From Bacteroidota bacterium (GTDB lineage Bacteria; Bacteroidota; Bacteroidia; Bacteroidales; CG2-30-32-10): a stretch of DNA of 33,621 nucleotides. Positions 1 to 9,241 of this stretch are shown piece by piece (position 1 is the first letter of the stretch; every line of letters starts with the position of its first letter). The notes beneath the pieces were generated by a model. The model was not told where the DNA came from. It searched no databases and worked only from the letters and a program-made list of their open reading frames with translations. The DNA lies in assembly GCA_013377115.1 (NCBI GenBank), contig JACAAW010000022.1, positions 1 to 33,621 of the forward strand, written 5' to 3'. Position numbers and translations under genes: made by a program.

Positions 1-2398
1 CGGATAATCCTGAACAAACGGTGGGACTATTTACTGTTACTGTTGGTAATGGATTTACCGTTATTGTTAATGTCTGCGTGGTTGCACACTGACCTGCAGT
101 TGGACTAAATGTATAAGTAGTTGTGGATGTATTATTTAAAGGTGGTGACCAAGTTCCAGAAATTGCCGGAATATTTGTCGAATTTAGAGGCAAGGCAGCC
201 AAAGCAGCACCCGCACAAATAGGTGCGACAGCATTGAAGGTTGGAATAATACTCGCATTAACTGTTACAGATGTGTTTGCTGTACATGTGGAAGTTGCGG
301 TTGTTGCTGTAACTGTGTAAACATAAGTTCCAGCAGTAGCAGGTGCCACAATTCCTGTGGGATTCTGAACATTTGAAGAATAACTAGAAGGACCAGACCA
401 AGAGTAACCAGTTGCTCCTGTAACAGCAGTTGTACTTAAATTAAAGGTACCCGAAACGCAAACTGGACCTGTATTAGATGCTGTTAATGTGCATCCACAA
501 TTATTAACAGTAACTAATGCTGTTGCCGTTGAGACACATCCATTCGTATAAGTAACAGTATATACAGTATTTGAAGCAGGTGAAACTAAAATAGATTGGG
601 TGGTCTGACCTCCTGGTGCCCATAAATAAGTTCCCCCAGCTAGAGATGGAGTCGCAGTTAAAGTTGTAGAACTTCCTAAACAGATTGTGGCTGGAAGAAC
701 TGTTACTGTTGGTGTAGAATTAACTGTTACTGTTGTTGTTAATGTAACTGGACATGGAGTAACCCCCGAAGTGGTCATATTACAAGTATAATTAGTAGTT
801 GAAAGTGGGGACACAGTGATTGTTTGAGTTGTTGCACCACCAGGGGACCAACTATAAGACGCGGCTCCAGGTGGAGCAGTCAATGTGGCTGATTGTCCCG
901 CACAAATAATAGCTGGATTAATAATTCCAAATGGAGAACATGAACAGTCAAGATATGCATATCCAAAATGAGCTTCCCAAGCACAATCAGAAGCAACAAT
1001 TTTTACGGTAACATTTTGACCAACGTAAGGTGCCAAATTCACACTTACAGTTGACCATGGTTTATAATACACATCTGTATAACCAGGTGCAAGTATATAT
1101 CCAGCACCAGGTGCAACCATAATGTAAGTTCCACATGTTATTGGATTTCCTAATTGGTCATAAACATTTACATTAAAAAATGGTTGCACGTTATCAGTAT
1201 GACCAGAACCTCCATCTTGCAATACGACAGCATAACTGTAAGTAAAATTTGTATTTGCTGCTGTTACAGAAAATGTCTGCTGTAATGATCCGGCACTGTA
1301 AGTCTCTATAGTACTTGCATTTCCAATCCTGGCCGATGCGGTTCCACTAAAAACAACAGGGAAACCACCATAAGGATCAGTTCCTGCATTCATTATTGTA
1401 GTTTGAGTTGTTGCGGTGGTATTAAAAGCTGTAGGAACATAAAGAGGTGAAGGAGCACCAACAGCTCCGTCATTGGAACCTCCGGCAGTTCCGTACCATC
1501 CTGTAAAACCACTTTCAAAACCTAAATTTGTACAGGGAGGCTGAACAGGCGGAGGTGTAGGAGCTGTAACACAAAGACCAAAAGTTCCATTATTATCATT
1601 TCCATATTCCCAAAATCTCACCCAAATAGTTGAACCAGCTACTAAACTTGTTGCGGAAATCATTGGCATAAGACCATTTACACTTCCATCATCATCACAA
1701 GCAATCAAAGTTAATGATCCACATGTCCCAGAATATAATGCCATACCGCCATCTGTAATAACACCAGTTTGCGAATCAAATATTAAGGAACCCCCAGCTG
1801 GTACAACAACAGAAAACCAAACATCACCACCAGAATAGCTAGAACATCCTGGGGCAGTTACTCCAGCAGTGGCAGTTGCACCAGCATTTGTATAAGTTGT
1901 ATAACTGCAAGTTGATGTTGGTGTTAATGCTATGGCGTTGCAGGGCTCATCATTAGTAAGTGCAGGAGGAGGAGGTGGTGGTGGTGACCCAACTACGGTT
2001 GTTACAGCTGATGTTCCACAAGATGATGCAGTAGCACAGGTGGAACAGTTTGTATTGTAAGCAATATAATAGGTTCCTGATGCAACTGGAGAAAATGTCA
2101 ATGGTGATGTTCCGGATGTTACAACAGGACCAGAACCACTGCCACTATGCACAGTGATACATCCTCCTAAACTATAAGTTAATGAATAAGTATTTCCAGC
2201 AACAAAACCACTAACAGTGCTGTATTCAGATTGAAAATTACAGGTACTTATTGTGACAGTTGTTCCAGCTACAGTTGATGCTGTTGCAGAACCATAAGAA
2301 GTAATATTAGTGCATTGGCTATATGAATAGTAACTAATAAAAACTAAGATAAATAGGCTTATTAATTTTTTTGAAAGAGTAAAATTAAATTTTTCCAT
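1..2398 (-). CDS. Large secreted modular surface protein (partial, C-terminus off the window)
   Basis: The frame opens at ATG 2398 and stays open to base 1, giving 799 codons with no stop, so the C-terminus lies outside the window. Residues 1-28 look like a Sec signal peptide (MEKFNFTLSKK, then a hydrophobic stretch ending YSYSQ). A low-complexity hinge of six prolines lies near residue 138. It is followed by a PPC-like jelly-roll segment (DVWFSVVVPAGG...ALYSGTCGS...CDDDG), a segment beginning GFESGFTGWYG, and from about residue 485 repeated Ig/CHU-like units (GxTYLWAPGG, CxGxS, SPxxxTxYTV). Such Thr/Ser/Gly-rich repeat proteins are normally type IX secretion cargo in Bacteroidota. A sorting domain at the missing end is expected but not seen. 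It is the last visible gene of a minus-strand run starting at 5408, with a 41-base gap and no promoter match before it. The ligand is unknown. Confidence 0.85.
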   Translation of the reverse strand, partial: MEKFNFTLSKKLISLFILVFISYYSYSQCTNITSYGSATASTVAGTTVTISTCNFQSEYSTVSGFVAGNTYSLTYSLGGCITVHSGSGSGPVVTSGTSPLTFSPVASGTYYIAYNTNCSTCATASSCGTSAVTTVVGSPPPPPPPALTNDEPCNAIALTPTSTCSYTTYTNAGATATAGVTAPGCSSYSGGDVWFSVVVPAGGSLIFDSQTGVITDGGMALYSGTCGSLTLIACDDDGSVNGLMPMISATSLVAGSTIWVRFWEYGNDNNGTFGLCVTAPTPPPVQPPCTNLGFESGFTGWYGTAGGSNDGAVGAPSPLYVPTAFNTTATTQTTIMNAGTDPYGGFPVVFSGTASARIGNASTIETYSAGSLQQTFSVTAANTNFTYSYAVVLQDGGSGHTDNVQPFFNVNVYDQLGNPITCGTYIMVAPGAGYILAPGYTDVYYKPWSTVSVNLAPYVGQNVTVKIVASDCAWEAHFGYAYLDCSCSPFGIINPAIICAGQSATLTAPPGAASYSWSPGGATTQTITVSPLSTTNYTCNMTTSGVTPCPVTLTTTVTVNSTPTVTVLPATICLGSSTTLTATPSLAGGTYLWAPGGQTTQSILVSPASNTVYTVTYTNGCVSTATALVTVNNCGCTLTASNTGPVCVSGTFNLSTTAVTGATGYSWSGPSSYSSNVQNPTGIVAPATAGTYVYTVTATTATSTCTANTSVTVNASIIPTFNAVAPICAGAALAALPLNSTNIPAISGTWSPPLNNTSTTTYTFSPTAGQCATTQTLTITVNPLPTVTVNSPTVCSGLS

Positions 2399-2439
2399 TA
2401 TTTCTTATTTTTTTTTAATTATTTTAATTTAACAACAAT

Positions 2440-2856
2440 TTAATTCTTGTATATCTTCTCAACGTAATCAATAGCTCCAACATGATTTTTAACTAACTCT
2501 TCCTTAATCCTTGAAAAATTTTCATTTTTCATTTCTTTTTGGATTTTAAATGTAATCGTTTGCTTCGAGAATTCAAGTTTGCAACTGACAGCACCAGGAA
2601 TGTTAATCAGATTATTATAAACTTCAATTGAATCAGTGCTGCTAATTTCAATTTTATTTATGGTTATTTCATAATTACTAAACAATCCATTCATATCTGA
2701 TAATCCGACTTTCCTATTCGCCATTACGGCTTCTTCAAAATCCTTATTGTTTAAAAACTTTGAATCTGCTTGTGCATTTACACTTAAAGTGAAAACATTA
2801 AGAAGGAGAATAGAAAAGACGAACTTATAAAAATGCTTAAATTTTAATGTTTTCAT
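2440..2856 (-). CDS. Small exported protein of unknown function, HMA-like fold possible
   Basis: This 138-residue protein begins with a clear signal peptide (basic MKTLKFKHFYK, hydrophobic core, cut near VNAQA at about residue 30), so it is probably periplasmic or secreted. The mature part is about 108 residues. Its second half alternates strands and helices (INKIEI, a run around NNLINIPGAVSCKLEF, ITFKIQ, then a helix and VDYVEKIY-like end), a pattern resembling the ferredoxin-like fold of heavy-metal-associated domains. The CxxC metal motif is absent; only one cysteine lies in that region. I do not recognise a family. Its start lies 2 bases after the stop of the upstream small gene, so the two are surely co-transcribed between two giant surface-protein genes. 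An accessory role for those proteins is a guess from position only. Confidence 0.75.
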   Translation of the reverse strand: MKTLKFKHFYKFVFSILLLNVFTLSVNAQADSKFLNNKDFEEAVMANRKVGLSDMNGLFSNYEITINKIEISSTDSIEVYNNLINIPGAVSCKLEFSKQTITFKIQKEMKNENFSRIKEELVKNHVGAIDYVEKIYKN

Positions 2857-2858
2857 AT

Positions 2859-3263
2859 TTATTTTCTTTTTGAATTCATCCAGTTTTGTTTTTCTAGCTG
2901 AGTAAAACTAGAATTGGCAGTTTCAGTATTTAAAATAATACTTTCAAGATTCTCAAAAATTTTTTTTTCTGAGTGAAAAATATTGGCCATAATTTGAATT
3001 TTACTCTTGCTTAGATCAGAATCAATACTAACTAAAACATTATTATTATATACCTGATTCATGAAATATGATTTTTCAAATTGTGTTGAAAATTTCCCCA
3101 AGTCTATCTCATAGAAGTAATTATTTGCGTCTGACTTAATGAATTTATAATAAGCCTTAAAATTTATTTCACAATTTGCTTTGGTAATTTCCGCTTTTTT
3201 TTGTTGAGCAAAAAGACCAACAGTAAAAGTCATTATTATTATTAAAACAAAATATTTCTTCAT
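2859..3263 (-). CDS. Small exported protein of unknown function
   Basis: I chose ATG 3263 (134 residues). A longer reading from TTG 3281 only adds six residues before a typical signal peptide (MKKYFVLIIIMTFTVGLFAQ). The mature domain is about 115 residues, with one cysteine and many Lys, Asn and Ser. It carries a strand-rich middle (YYFYEIDLGK-like, VLVSIDSD, KIQIMANIF) and a polar C-terminus. No family is recognised. It sits 27 bases after the large protein gene ending at 3291 and 2 bases before the next small exported protein, so the three are most likely one transcript. The two small proteins have similar size, export signal and an alternating strand/helix look, and might be distant paralogues, but I cannot show that by eye. 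Confidence 0.72.
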   Translation of the reverse strand: MKKYFVLIIIMTFTVGLFAQQKKAEITKANCEINFKAYYKFIKSDANNYFYEIDLGKFSTQFEKSYFMNQVYNNNVLVSIDSDLSKSKIQIMANIFHSEKKIFENLESIILNTETANSSFTQLEKQNWMNSKRK

Positions 3264-3290
3264 GATTTTTCCAATTTTCAAATATTCAAA

Positions 3291-5408
3291 TTAACGAATT
3301 ACATTCACCCTTCCTTTATACTCTCTTTCTTTATTTTCCTTATCCTTTATTATCACATAATAAACGTAGGTTCCAGGAATCACTTCTGTCTTTTCTCCAA
3401 AATTATGATTGGTACCATCCCAAGGTTGACTCAAACTATTAGTTGTGTAAACCAATGCTCCCCATCTATTGTAAATATTCATATTATAACTTTGAATGTC
3501 AAAATTAATTCCAGTTGGACCAAAAACTTCATTTATTCCATCTCCATTTGGAGTAAATGCATTTGGCAAATAAAATATAAAAATATCTTTAACCGTAACA
3601 ACATGCTGAGTTGTGTCAGCACACCCATAATTATTTTGAACAATTAAAGTAACCATATAACCACCAACCTCTTGATAATCATGGTTCGGACTAGGATCAC
3701 TTGATGTCCCGCCATCACCAAAATTCCACAACCAATTTATTGCATTAACAGAAAAATCATTGAAAAAGCAGATATTCTCATCAATAACAAAAACACTTGG
3801 ATTTATTGAAAAATCAGCAATTGGCCCTGGAATATTCCTAACAATTACAGATGTTGTGGCAGTGCAAGTTCCATCGCTCACTGTAACACTATAGGTGTCT
3901 GCATACAACCCAACAATATTTTGAGTTGTTTCACCATTACTCCACAAATAAGTATAATTCGACGAAGAACCACCAGCCGGTGTACAAGAAGCAGAACCAT
4001 CTTTACGCAAACAAATCTCATCAATTTCATTAGCTGAAACAGTAGGAGAAGGAATATTAACGACCACTCCAGAAGCTGTTCCCGTACAACCATTAACATC
4101 ACTAACAGTGACACTATAATTCCCCGGTATTAATCCTGTTATGTTATCTGTATTCATAGAATTACTCCAAATATACGTTAATCCAATTGGACTGGCATTA
4201 GCAGTTCCATTACTTAATTCGCAAGTGGCATCAACTGTTTTGACGACTGGAATTGGATTGGTATTTACTGTAACGACGATATTGTCAGTTTGCGTACATG
4301 CATTATCAGTAACTGTAACAATATAAGTTGTTGTTAAAGTTGGATGAACAACAACACTGGCAGTAGCTCCAGCTCCATTATCCCAAAGATAGGCTGTTCC
4401 ACCAGTAGCATTTAAAGTAGTTGAATCGCCAAAACAAATACTAACATCATTTCCAGCATTTGCAAGTGGCAATGGAGTAACATTGACGATAACATTATCT
4501 GTGGCAGTACACCCATTCGCATTTGTAACTGTTACAGAATAAGTTGTTGTAACCAAAGGAGAAACAGTAATCGAATCATTTGTACCAGCACTATTATTCC
4601 ATAAATAGGTGGTCCCTCCAGTGGCAATAAGGTTTGCACTGGTATTGTAACAAATTGTTTGATCTGCACCAGCACTTGCAATTGGCAATGGATTAACTAC
4701 TACATTACAAGTAACTGCAGGACTTGTTTGTCCTCCTAAAGTTATTGTCATGGAATAAGTTCCAGACATATTTGTTGTTGAATTATTTATGACTGGACTC
4801 ATTGTATTGGACACATAACCATTTGGACCAGTCCAATGATAAGAAGCCCCAGGTGTAGGATTTACAACGGTTAAATTAATCGGCTGACCAACACATACAG
4901 TATCTCCAACAATAGGAGGAGCGACAATGCCACAATTTGTTGTACCAGTTCCACTTGTTTGGGCGAAATTAATATTACAAACCGAATTTGAATAATTCGT
5001 AATCAATAAAACATAAAACTCTCCAGTTATACCATTTGGGATATTGCATGTCTCATTCCATAATGATGAATAACTGCAATCAATACCAGGGTTTGCCGTT
5101 AAATTTGAGGCGCAAGCTGCTGCCATTGAAGCAAATGGACCCCAGCAAATAAAATCAATATCTACATTTGGGGTACTAGACATATAAATGTCAATTGGTC
5201 CGTTATTCGCAATTTGGAAAAAATACCAAGCTGGATTAGGTGTGGTATAAAGACAACCTATTGAACCAAGCGAAGGAACATTTGTACTTGCAGGAAAAGT
5301 ATATGAAGTTCCAGTACAAAAAGGGTCAGCTGTTCCGCAACTGGTTCCTTGCGAGAAAGAAGAAAAGTATGTAAAGAAAATCAATACAACACAAAAAAGA
5401 TATCTCAT
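3291..5408 (-). CDS. T9SS-sorted gliding-type surface protein with Ig-like and PKD repeats
   Basis: This 705-residue secreted protein begins with a short signal peptide (MRYLFCVVLIFFTYFSSFSQ). An N-terminal region has paired cysteines (CGTADPFCTG, WYFFQIANNGPIDIYM). Several Ig/CHU-like units follow between about 165 and 525, each with a GGTxYLW or YIWSN core and a CxxxD/NGTA motif. A PKD domain lies at about 530-614 (WLWNFGDGG, HDYQEVGGYMVTLIVQN). The last 90 residues are a type-B T9SS C-terminal domain: NAFTPNGDGINEVF, IYNRWGALVY, WDGT, GTYVYYVI and a terminal NVIR. Proteins with this domain are exported by the type IX system and stay on the surface or are released. It has its own -7 match upstream and probably leads an operon with the two small exported proteins and the next giant gene. 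A role in adhesion or gliding is inference. Confidence 0.92.
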   Translation of the reverse strand: MRYLFCVVLIFFTYFSSFSQGTSCGTADPFCTGTSYTFPASTNVPSLGSIGCLYTTPNPAWYFFQIANNGPIDIYMSSTPNVDIDFICWGPFASMAAACASNLTANPGIDCSYSSLWNETCNIPNGITGEFYVLLITNYSNSVCNINFAQTSGTGTTNCGIVAPPIVGDTVCVGQPINLTVVNPTPGASYHWTGPNGYVSNTMSPVINNSTTNMSGTYSMTITLGGQTSPAVTCNVVVNPLPIASAGADQTICYNTSANLIATGGTTYLWNNSAGTNDSITVSPLVTTTYSVTVTNANGCTATDNVIVNVTPLPLANAGNDVSICFGDSTTLNATGGTAYLWDNGAGATASVVVHPTLTTTYIVTVTDNACTQTDNIVVTVNTNPIPVVKTVDATCELSNGTANASPIGLTYIWSNSMNTDNITGLIPGNYSVTVSDVNGCTGTASGVVVNIPSPTVSANEIDEICLRKDGSASCTPAGGSSSNYTYLWSNGETTQNIVGLYADTYSVTVSDGTCTATTSVIVRNIPGPIADFSINPSVFVIDENICFFNDFSVNAINWLWNFGDGGTSSDPSPNHDYQEVGGYMVTLIVQNNYGCADTTQHVVTVKDIFIFYLPNAFTPNGDGINEVFGPTGINFDIQSYNMNIYNRWGALVYTTNSLSQPWDGTNHNFGEKTEVIPGTYVYYVIIKDKENKEREYKGRVNVIR

Positions 5409-5432
5409 AAAAATTAGCTAATTATTTGTTTA

Positions 5433-5440
5433 CAAATATA
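5433..5440 (-). promoter_or_regulatory. -7 promoter element for the 705-residue surface protein
   Basis: Read on the minus strand this is TATATTTG, a full match to the Bacteroidota TAnnTTTG box, 25 bases before ATG 5408. No TTG is seen at the usual -33 distance, so this is a moderate call. Confidence 0.5.
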
Positions 5441-5620
5441 ATACAATAATTTTAAAATTACTAAAAATTTTAAAACGAATTAATCTTTTTTTATAAAAAA
5501 CCTTTTTTTTGTCGATTTTTTATTAAAATTACCACGAAAATGTAAAAAAAGAATTGGGAGAGTTAATTAATTCTTTTAAAAATAGCAACAACAAATTGCA
5601 AAATCAAAATTTTATTCAAA

Positions 5621-8227
5621 CTATCTAATAAGGGTAACTGAGCCATGATCATTATAATCAACTCCATCCCTTCCATGTGCAGTTAGCACGTAAAAATAAA
5701 CTCCGTCAGCGGCTTCAGAACCACCTTCACTTGTTCCATCCCAGCCGATATCGATTGTATTCCATTCAGCCATCAATTTTCCCCAACGATTGTAAACCTT
5801 CACATCAAGCGATTCTAAACCTTCTGATTTGGCATTAAAGAAATCATTTTTCCCATCACCATTAGGTGTGAAAACATTAGGTACAATTAAAGTTGATGGA
5901 ATTTCAACAGTTATTTGAATTTTTACTGAATCTGTACAAAAATCAGGAGATCCACTATTTACCCACAAGGTAACTTCGTACTGACCAGCATTTGGATAAG
6001 TATGGGATGAATTTTGAGTAACGGCTATAGGAGTACCATCACCAAAATTCCAAATATAATTGGCTGAACCATAACCTGTAAACGTAAAATCAACATTAAA
6101 TGGAACAACGCCCCAAACTGCACTTGCATTTGCAGCGGCATCAATTAATGTATTTGTTGAAATAGATGCTGTTTCTGTTTTCACACATCCATTTGCATCA
6201 GTAACTGTAACAATATAACTGCCAGTACATAAACCAATTGCAAAAGAACTATCTTGTGGTGGATTTGTACTCCAAGAATAGGAATAACCAGGAATTCCCC
6301 CAATTGCTATAACCTCAGCACTACCATCACAGCTGTTTAAACAACGTTCATTAATTGGACTTGTATTTAAAGCAATAGCTGTAGGCTGCTGAAGCGTAAT
6401 TGCATCAGTTTTTGAACATCCGTTTGCATCAGTAACAGTTACCACATAAGTACCTGCAGGAAGATTATTAGCAACAGCACCACTTCCTCCTAGCGGTAAC
6501 CAAGCGTATGAATAAGCACCAGTTCCACCAAGTCCATTAACAGTGGCGGTTCCAGTACTAGAACCAAAACATAAAACATTTGTGCTATCGGTAATATTAA
6601 CAACTAATAATGGTGGATTAACGATTGTAACAGTATCTAAACCCGTACATCCAATTGCATCTGTAACAGTGATTGCATAAGTACCTTCACTAAGTCCACT
6701 TGCCGATGGTCCACTCCCAACACTAGGTGACCAAACATAAGTTAATGCACCTGAGCTTCCAGTAACATTAATACCTCCCGTACCATCACTACCTCCATAA
6801 CATAAAGGATTTGTCGAAACAGTATTTGTATTCATATTAAACACACTTACCAACACACTATCAGTCATAATATTACTGCATAAATCCGAAACCGTAACAA
6901 CATAGGTTTGGCTAGTCGTGGGACTCACAACCGCAGAAGACGCCGACCCTGCACCTGAACTCCAACCATAGAAAAATGGCGAAACACCTCCAGTTAACGA
7001 GACTGAAATATTGGCACTTTGCCCATTACAGATTGAGGTATCAGCACTTGGTGTTAAAACAATTGCGGCATTATCAAGAATATAAACGGTATCAGATAAC
7101 ATAGCACCACAAACAGAAATTTGGAAAGTAAAAATAATAGACTCGGTACCTTCAGTAATTCCATCAGTAAAAGGAGAGATTACAATGCCAGTAGAATCTT
7201 CACCTGCTACAAAAGTAATACTATTACTTATTGGAGCATAATCAACTCCATTTGTTGCTGTTCCAGTTATTGTATAATTAACCGTAGTATTTGTGGTTGC
7301 TGGCGTATTTAAAAAGAAACTTATTATTTCATCATTACAACCCTCAACAGCATCTAAACCAACACTTGGAGAGGTCACAGCATGGCCAATATTTACGCCA
7401 TTTGAAGAAAAACTATTTTCCTCAAGAAAAACCCCAGAATCTAATATTCCATCACCAACATCAGCAATAGCAATTTTTATATGATACTGTTGACATGGAA
7501 CTACCTTTATCCAAGCAGTAAGCACAGTCGTAAATCCGTCATAAACTACAGTGGTTCCACCCATTCCTAAATTATCGACATAATAAGATGAATAGCCTAA
7601 GGATGTGCATGTGCCACCCCCTGAACTTGAACCTGCTGAACCAGGATTTACAGTATTAATTGCAACAGGTAATGCGGTTCCAGGTATTAAAGCTAAATTT
7701 TGACTAACATACGAACCACCTGAAGGATTTGGACCTGAAACAAAAAAGCCAAATACATCATTATAATTAGAACAAACATATTCAGGATACTCTTCTGAAC
7801 CAAATACATATCGAAATTTCAAGGTATCGCCAATTGGATTAAAATCAAAAGTTAATACAGCAGCATCATGCGAACTATTGGAAGTTAAATTATCTAAATC
7901 AACATCACCAGGCAAACCTAATCCATTTGAAGTTAAAGTACTTGCTGCTTGTGGGATTTCAGTTACAACACCTGTACATAAAGCAATTCCACTTGTCAAT
8001 CCTAAATTAGACAGATTCCCATTGGTAAAATTACCATAACTATTTGGACCACCCGTAAATGTAACATTTGAAACAGTTACACCACCACCAACAAGAACAT
8101 TTTGAACGAGTTGCGTCGGAGTCATAGTGGTCCCCATTGTTAATTGAGCAGAAACTTTATTCGAAAAAATAAAAAAGGAAATAATAAGTACTGCAAGCAA
8201 ATTCAAAGTGTATATAGACCTGTTCAT
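5621..8227 (-). CDS. Choice-of-anchor L / SprB-repeat surface protein with T9SS type-B sorting domain
   Basis: This 868-residue protein has a signal peptide (residues 1-28, ending NKVSAQ). Residues about 36-280 match the choice-of-anchor L domain (DAAVLTFDFNP, FRYVFGSEEYPEYV, NDVFGFFVSGP, YDGFTTVLTAW). A Calx-beta-like segment follows (NYTITGTATNGVDY, VAGEDSTGIVI, EGTESIIFTF), then four or five SprB-type repeats (NPLCYGGSDGT, YVWSP, GLSEGTYAITVTDAIGC). A PKD domain lies at about 700-782 (YIWNFGDGTP, HTYPNAGQYEVTL). The type-B sorting domain at 783-868 carries NVFTPNGDGKNDFF, VYNRWGKL, GWDGT and DGVYFYVL. SprB repeats are known from the flavobacterial gliding adhesin; here they support a surface adhesin role. 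The gene has its own well-formed promoter and is separated by 212 bases from the next gene, so it is probably a single unit. Confidence 0.93.
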   Translation of the reverse strand: MNRSIYTLNLLAVLIISFFIFSNKVSAQLTMGTTMTPTQLVQNVLVGGGVTVSNVTFTGGPNSYGNFTNGNLSNLGLTSGIALCTGVVTEIPQAASTLTSNGLGLPGDVDLDNLTSNSSHDAAVLTFDFNPIGDTLKFRYVFGSEEYPEYVCSNYNDVFGFFVSGPNPSGGSYVSQNLALIPGTALPVAINTVNPGSAGSSSGGGTCTSLGYSSYYVDNLGMGGTTVVYDGFTTVLTAWIKVVPCQQYHIKIAIADVGDGILDSGVFLEENSFSSNGVNIGHAVTSPSVGLDAVEGCNDEIISFFLNTPATTNTTVNYTITGTATNGVDYAPISNSITFVAGEDSTGIVISPFTDGITEGTESIIFTFQISVCGAMLSDTVYILDNAAIVLTPSADTSICNGQSANISVSLTGGVSPFFYGWSSGAGSASSAVVSPTTSQTYVVTVSDLCSNIMTDSVLVSVFNMNTNTVSTNPLCYGGSDGTGGINVTGSSGALTYVWSPSVGSGPSASGLSEGTYAITVTDAIGCTGLDTVTIVNPPLLVVNITDSTNVLCFGSSTGTATVNGLGGTGAYSYAWLPLGGSGAVANNLPAGTYVVTVTDANGCSKTDAITLQQPTAIALNTSPINERCLNSCDGSAEVIAIGGIPGYSYSWSTNPPQDSSFAIGLCTGSYIVTVTDANGCVKTETASISTNTLIDAAANASAVWGVVPFNVDFTFTGYGSANYIWNFGDGTPIAVTQNSSHTYPNAGQYEVTLWVNSGSPDFCTDSVKIQITVEIPSTLIVPNVFTPNGDGKNDFFNAKSEGLESLDVKVYNRWGKLMAEWNTIDIGWDGTSEGGSEAADGVYFYVLTAHGRDGVDYNDHGSVTLIR

Positions 8228-8263
8228 AGGCTAAGGAATTTAGAATATTTTTGGTTTGTGCGC

Positions 8264-8294
8264 CAAAGATATTTATTTAATAATTAAAAAACAA
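8264..8294 (-). promoter_or_regulatory. Promoter of the 868-residue surface protein
   Basis: On the minus strand a -33 TTG (8292-8294) is followed after 20 bases by TATCTTTG (8264-8271), matching TTG-N19..21-TAnnTTTG. The predicted transcript start is about 30 bases before ATG 8227. Confidence 0.65.
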
Positions 8295-8357
8295 TAATTA
8301 TACGTTTAAAAAATAAAAATGTTTTGAAAAAGAATAAAAGTAAATGACAAATAAAAA

Positions 8358-9077
8358 TTACCACCCAGAAGCCAATACATCAGCAAGATGCATAATTTTT
8401 AGTGGCACCTTATGCCTTTTTATATAGGCATCCAAATGCATCAAACAAGATGCTTCAGTGGAAACAATGTATTCAGCACCAGTATCCAAAGCATTTTGTA
8501 CTTTTTGTTGAGCCATCGCAGTTGATATCGCTTCATGTTTTACCGAAAAAGTACCACCAAATCCACAACAAACTTCATTTTCGGCCATTTCTCTCAGTTC
8601 CAAACCTTTAACATTTTGCAATAATTTTCGTGGTTGGTCTGTTAATCCATACTCCCGCAAAGCTGCACAAGCATCATGATAAGTAATAACTGCATTTAAT
8701 TCTGCACCTATATTTCTTGCATTTAAAACATTCACTAAAAAGTCAGAAAACTCATAAATATTTTTTTGCAATTGCTTATATTCGATATGAAGTGCCGTAT
8801 TGTGAAATAATTCAGGGTAATAATTTTTTACCATCCCAACACACGAGGCAGATGGAGCAACAACATATCTATCGTTTGAGAAATCCTTAATAAATTTTTC
8901 GCCTATGGCTTTCGATTCATCCCAAAAACCACTATTAAATGACATTTGTCCACAGCAAGTTTGGTTTGGATTGTAATTTACTGTTACATCCAATCTTTCT
9001 AATACTTTTACCATATTAAAAGCAGTCTCGGGAAATATTTGATCTATAAAACAAGGAACAAAAATATCAACTGTCAT
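8358..9077 (-). CDS. LutA/YkgE-like (Fe-S)-binding cysteine-rich domain protein
   Basis: The 239 residues hold two cysteine-rich (CCG) domains. The first has Cys9, the Cys41-Cys42-Gly43 motif and Cys79 (PSASCVGM). The second has Cys137 (YHDACAALREYG), Cys170-Cys171-Gly172 (EVCCGFGG) and Cys211 (TEASCLMH). In heterodisulfide reductase-like and lactate-utilisation proteins such domains bind iron-sulfur clusters and take part in redox transfer. The length and two-domain layout equal LutA, the small subunit of the LutABC L-lactate oxidation complex, which acts in the cytoplasm. No lutB or lutC lies within view on either side, so either the partners are elsewhere or it serves another oxidoreductase. 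The start ATG 9077 is 44 bases from a good -7 box. Family membership is sure; the substrate is not. Confidence 0.9.
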   Translation of the reverse strand: MTVDIFVPCFIDQIFPETAFNMVKVLERLDVTVNYNPNQTCCGQMSFNSGFWDESKAIGEKFIKDFSNDRYVVAPSASCVGMVKNYYPELFHNTALHIEYKQLQKNIYEFSDFLVNVLNARNIGAELNAVITYHDACAALREYGLTDQPRKLLQNVKGLELREMAENEVCCGFGGTFSVKHEAISTAMAQQKVQNALDTGAEYIVSTEASCLMHLDAYIKRHKVPLKIMHLADVLASGW

Positions 9078-9120
9078 GGCATTAAATTGTTTTAGATAAG
9101 AAATCGAATTATTTGGATTG

Positions 9121-9128
9121 CAAATATA
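9121..9128 (-). promoter_or_regulatory. -7 promoter element for the LutA-like gene
   Basis: On the minus strand the bases read TATATTTG, a full TAnnTTTG match, 43 bases before ATG 9077. No clear -33 TTG is present. It lies in the divergent gap shared with the HAD gene. Confidence 0.45.
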
Positions 9129-9206
9129 ATTATAAAAATAAAATGAATTTATTCTTTTCGTCTATTTTTTAAATTGAATTTAAAATCAATAGGAACAAAA
9201 AAATAA

Positions 9207-9214
9207 TAATTTTG
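9207..9214 (+). promoter_or_regulatory. -7 promoter element for the HAD phosphatase gene
   Basis: TAATTTTG matches TAnnTTTG. It contains the TTG at 9212 that opens a longer reading frame, so that TTG is promoter sequence and ATG 9242 is the likely start, about 20 bases after the predicted transcript start. Confidence 0.5.
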
Positions 9215-9241
9215 CACTTCAAAAATATTCAAACCACCATA

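Noticed and set aside
240-7000. Short recurring motifs resembling an array (CRISPR-like)
   Set aside because: They are codons of Ig/SprB-type protein repeats (GTYVVTVTDANGC and the like) with coding periodicity; there are no constant repeats with unique spacers.
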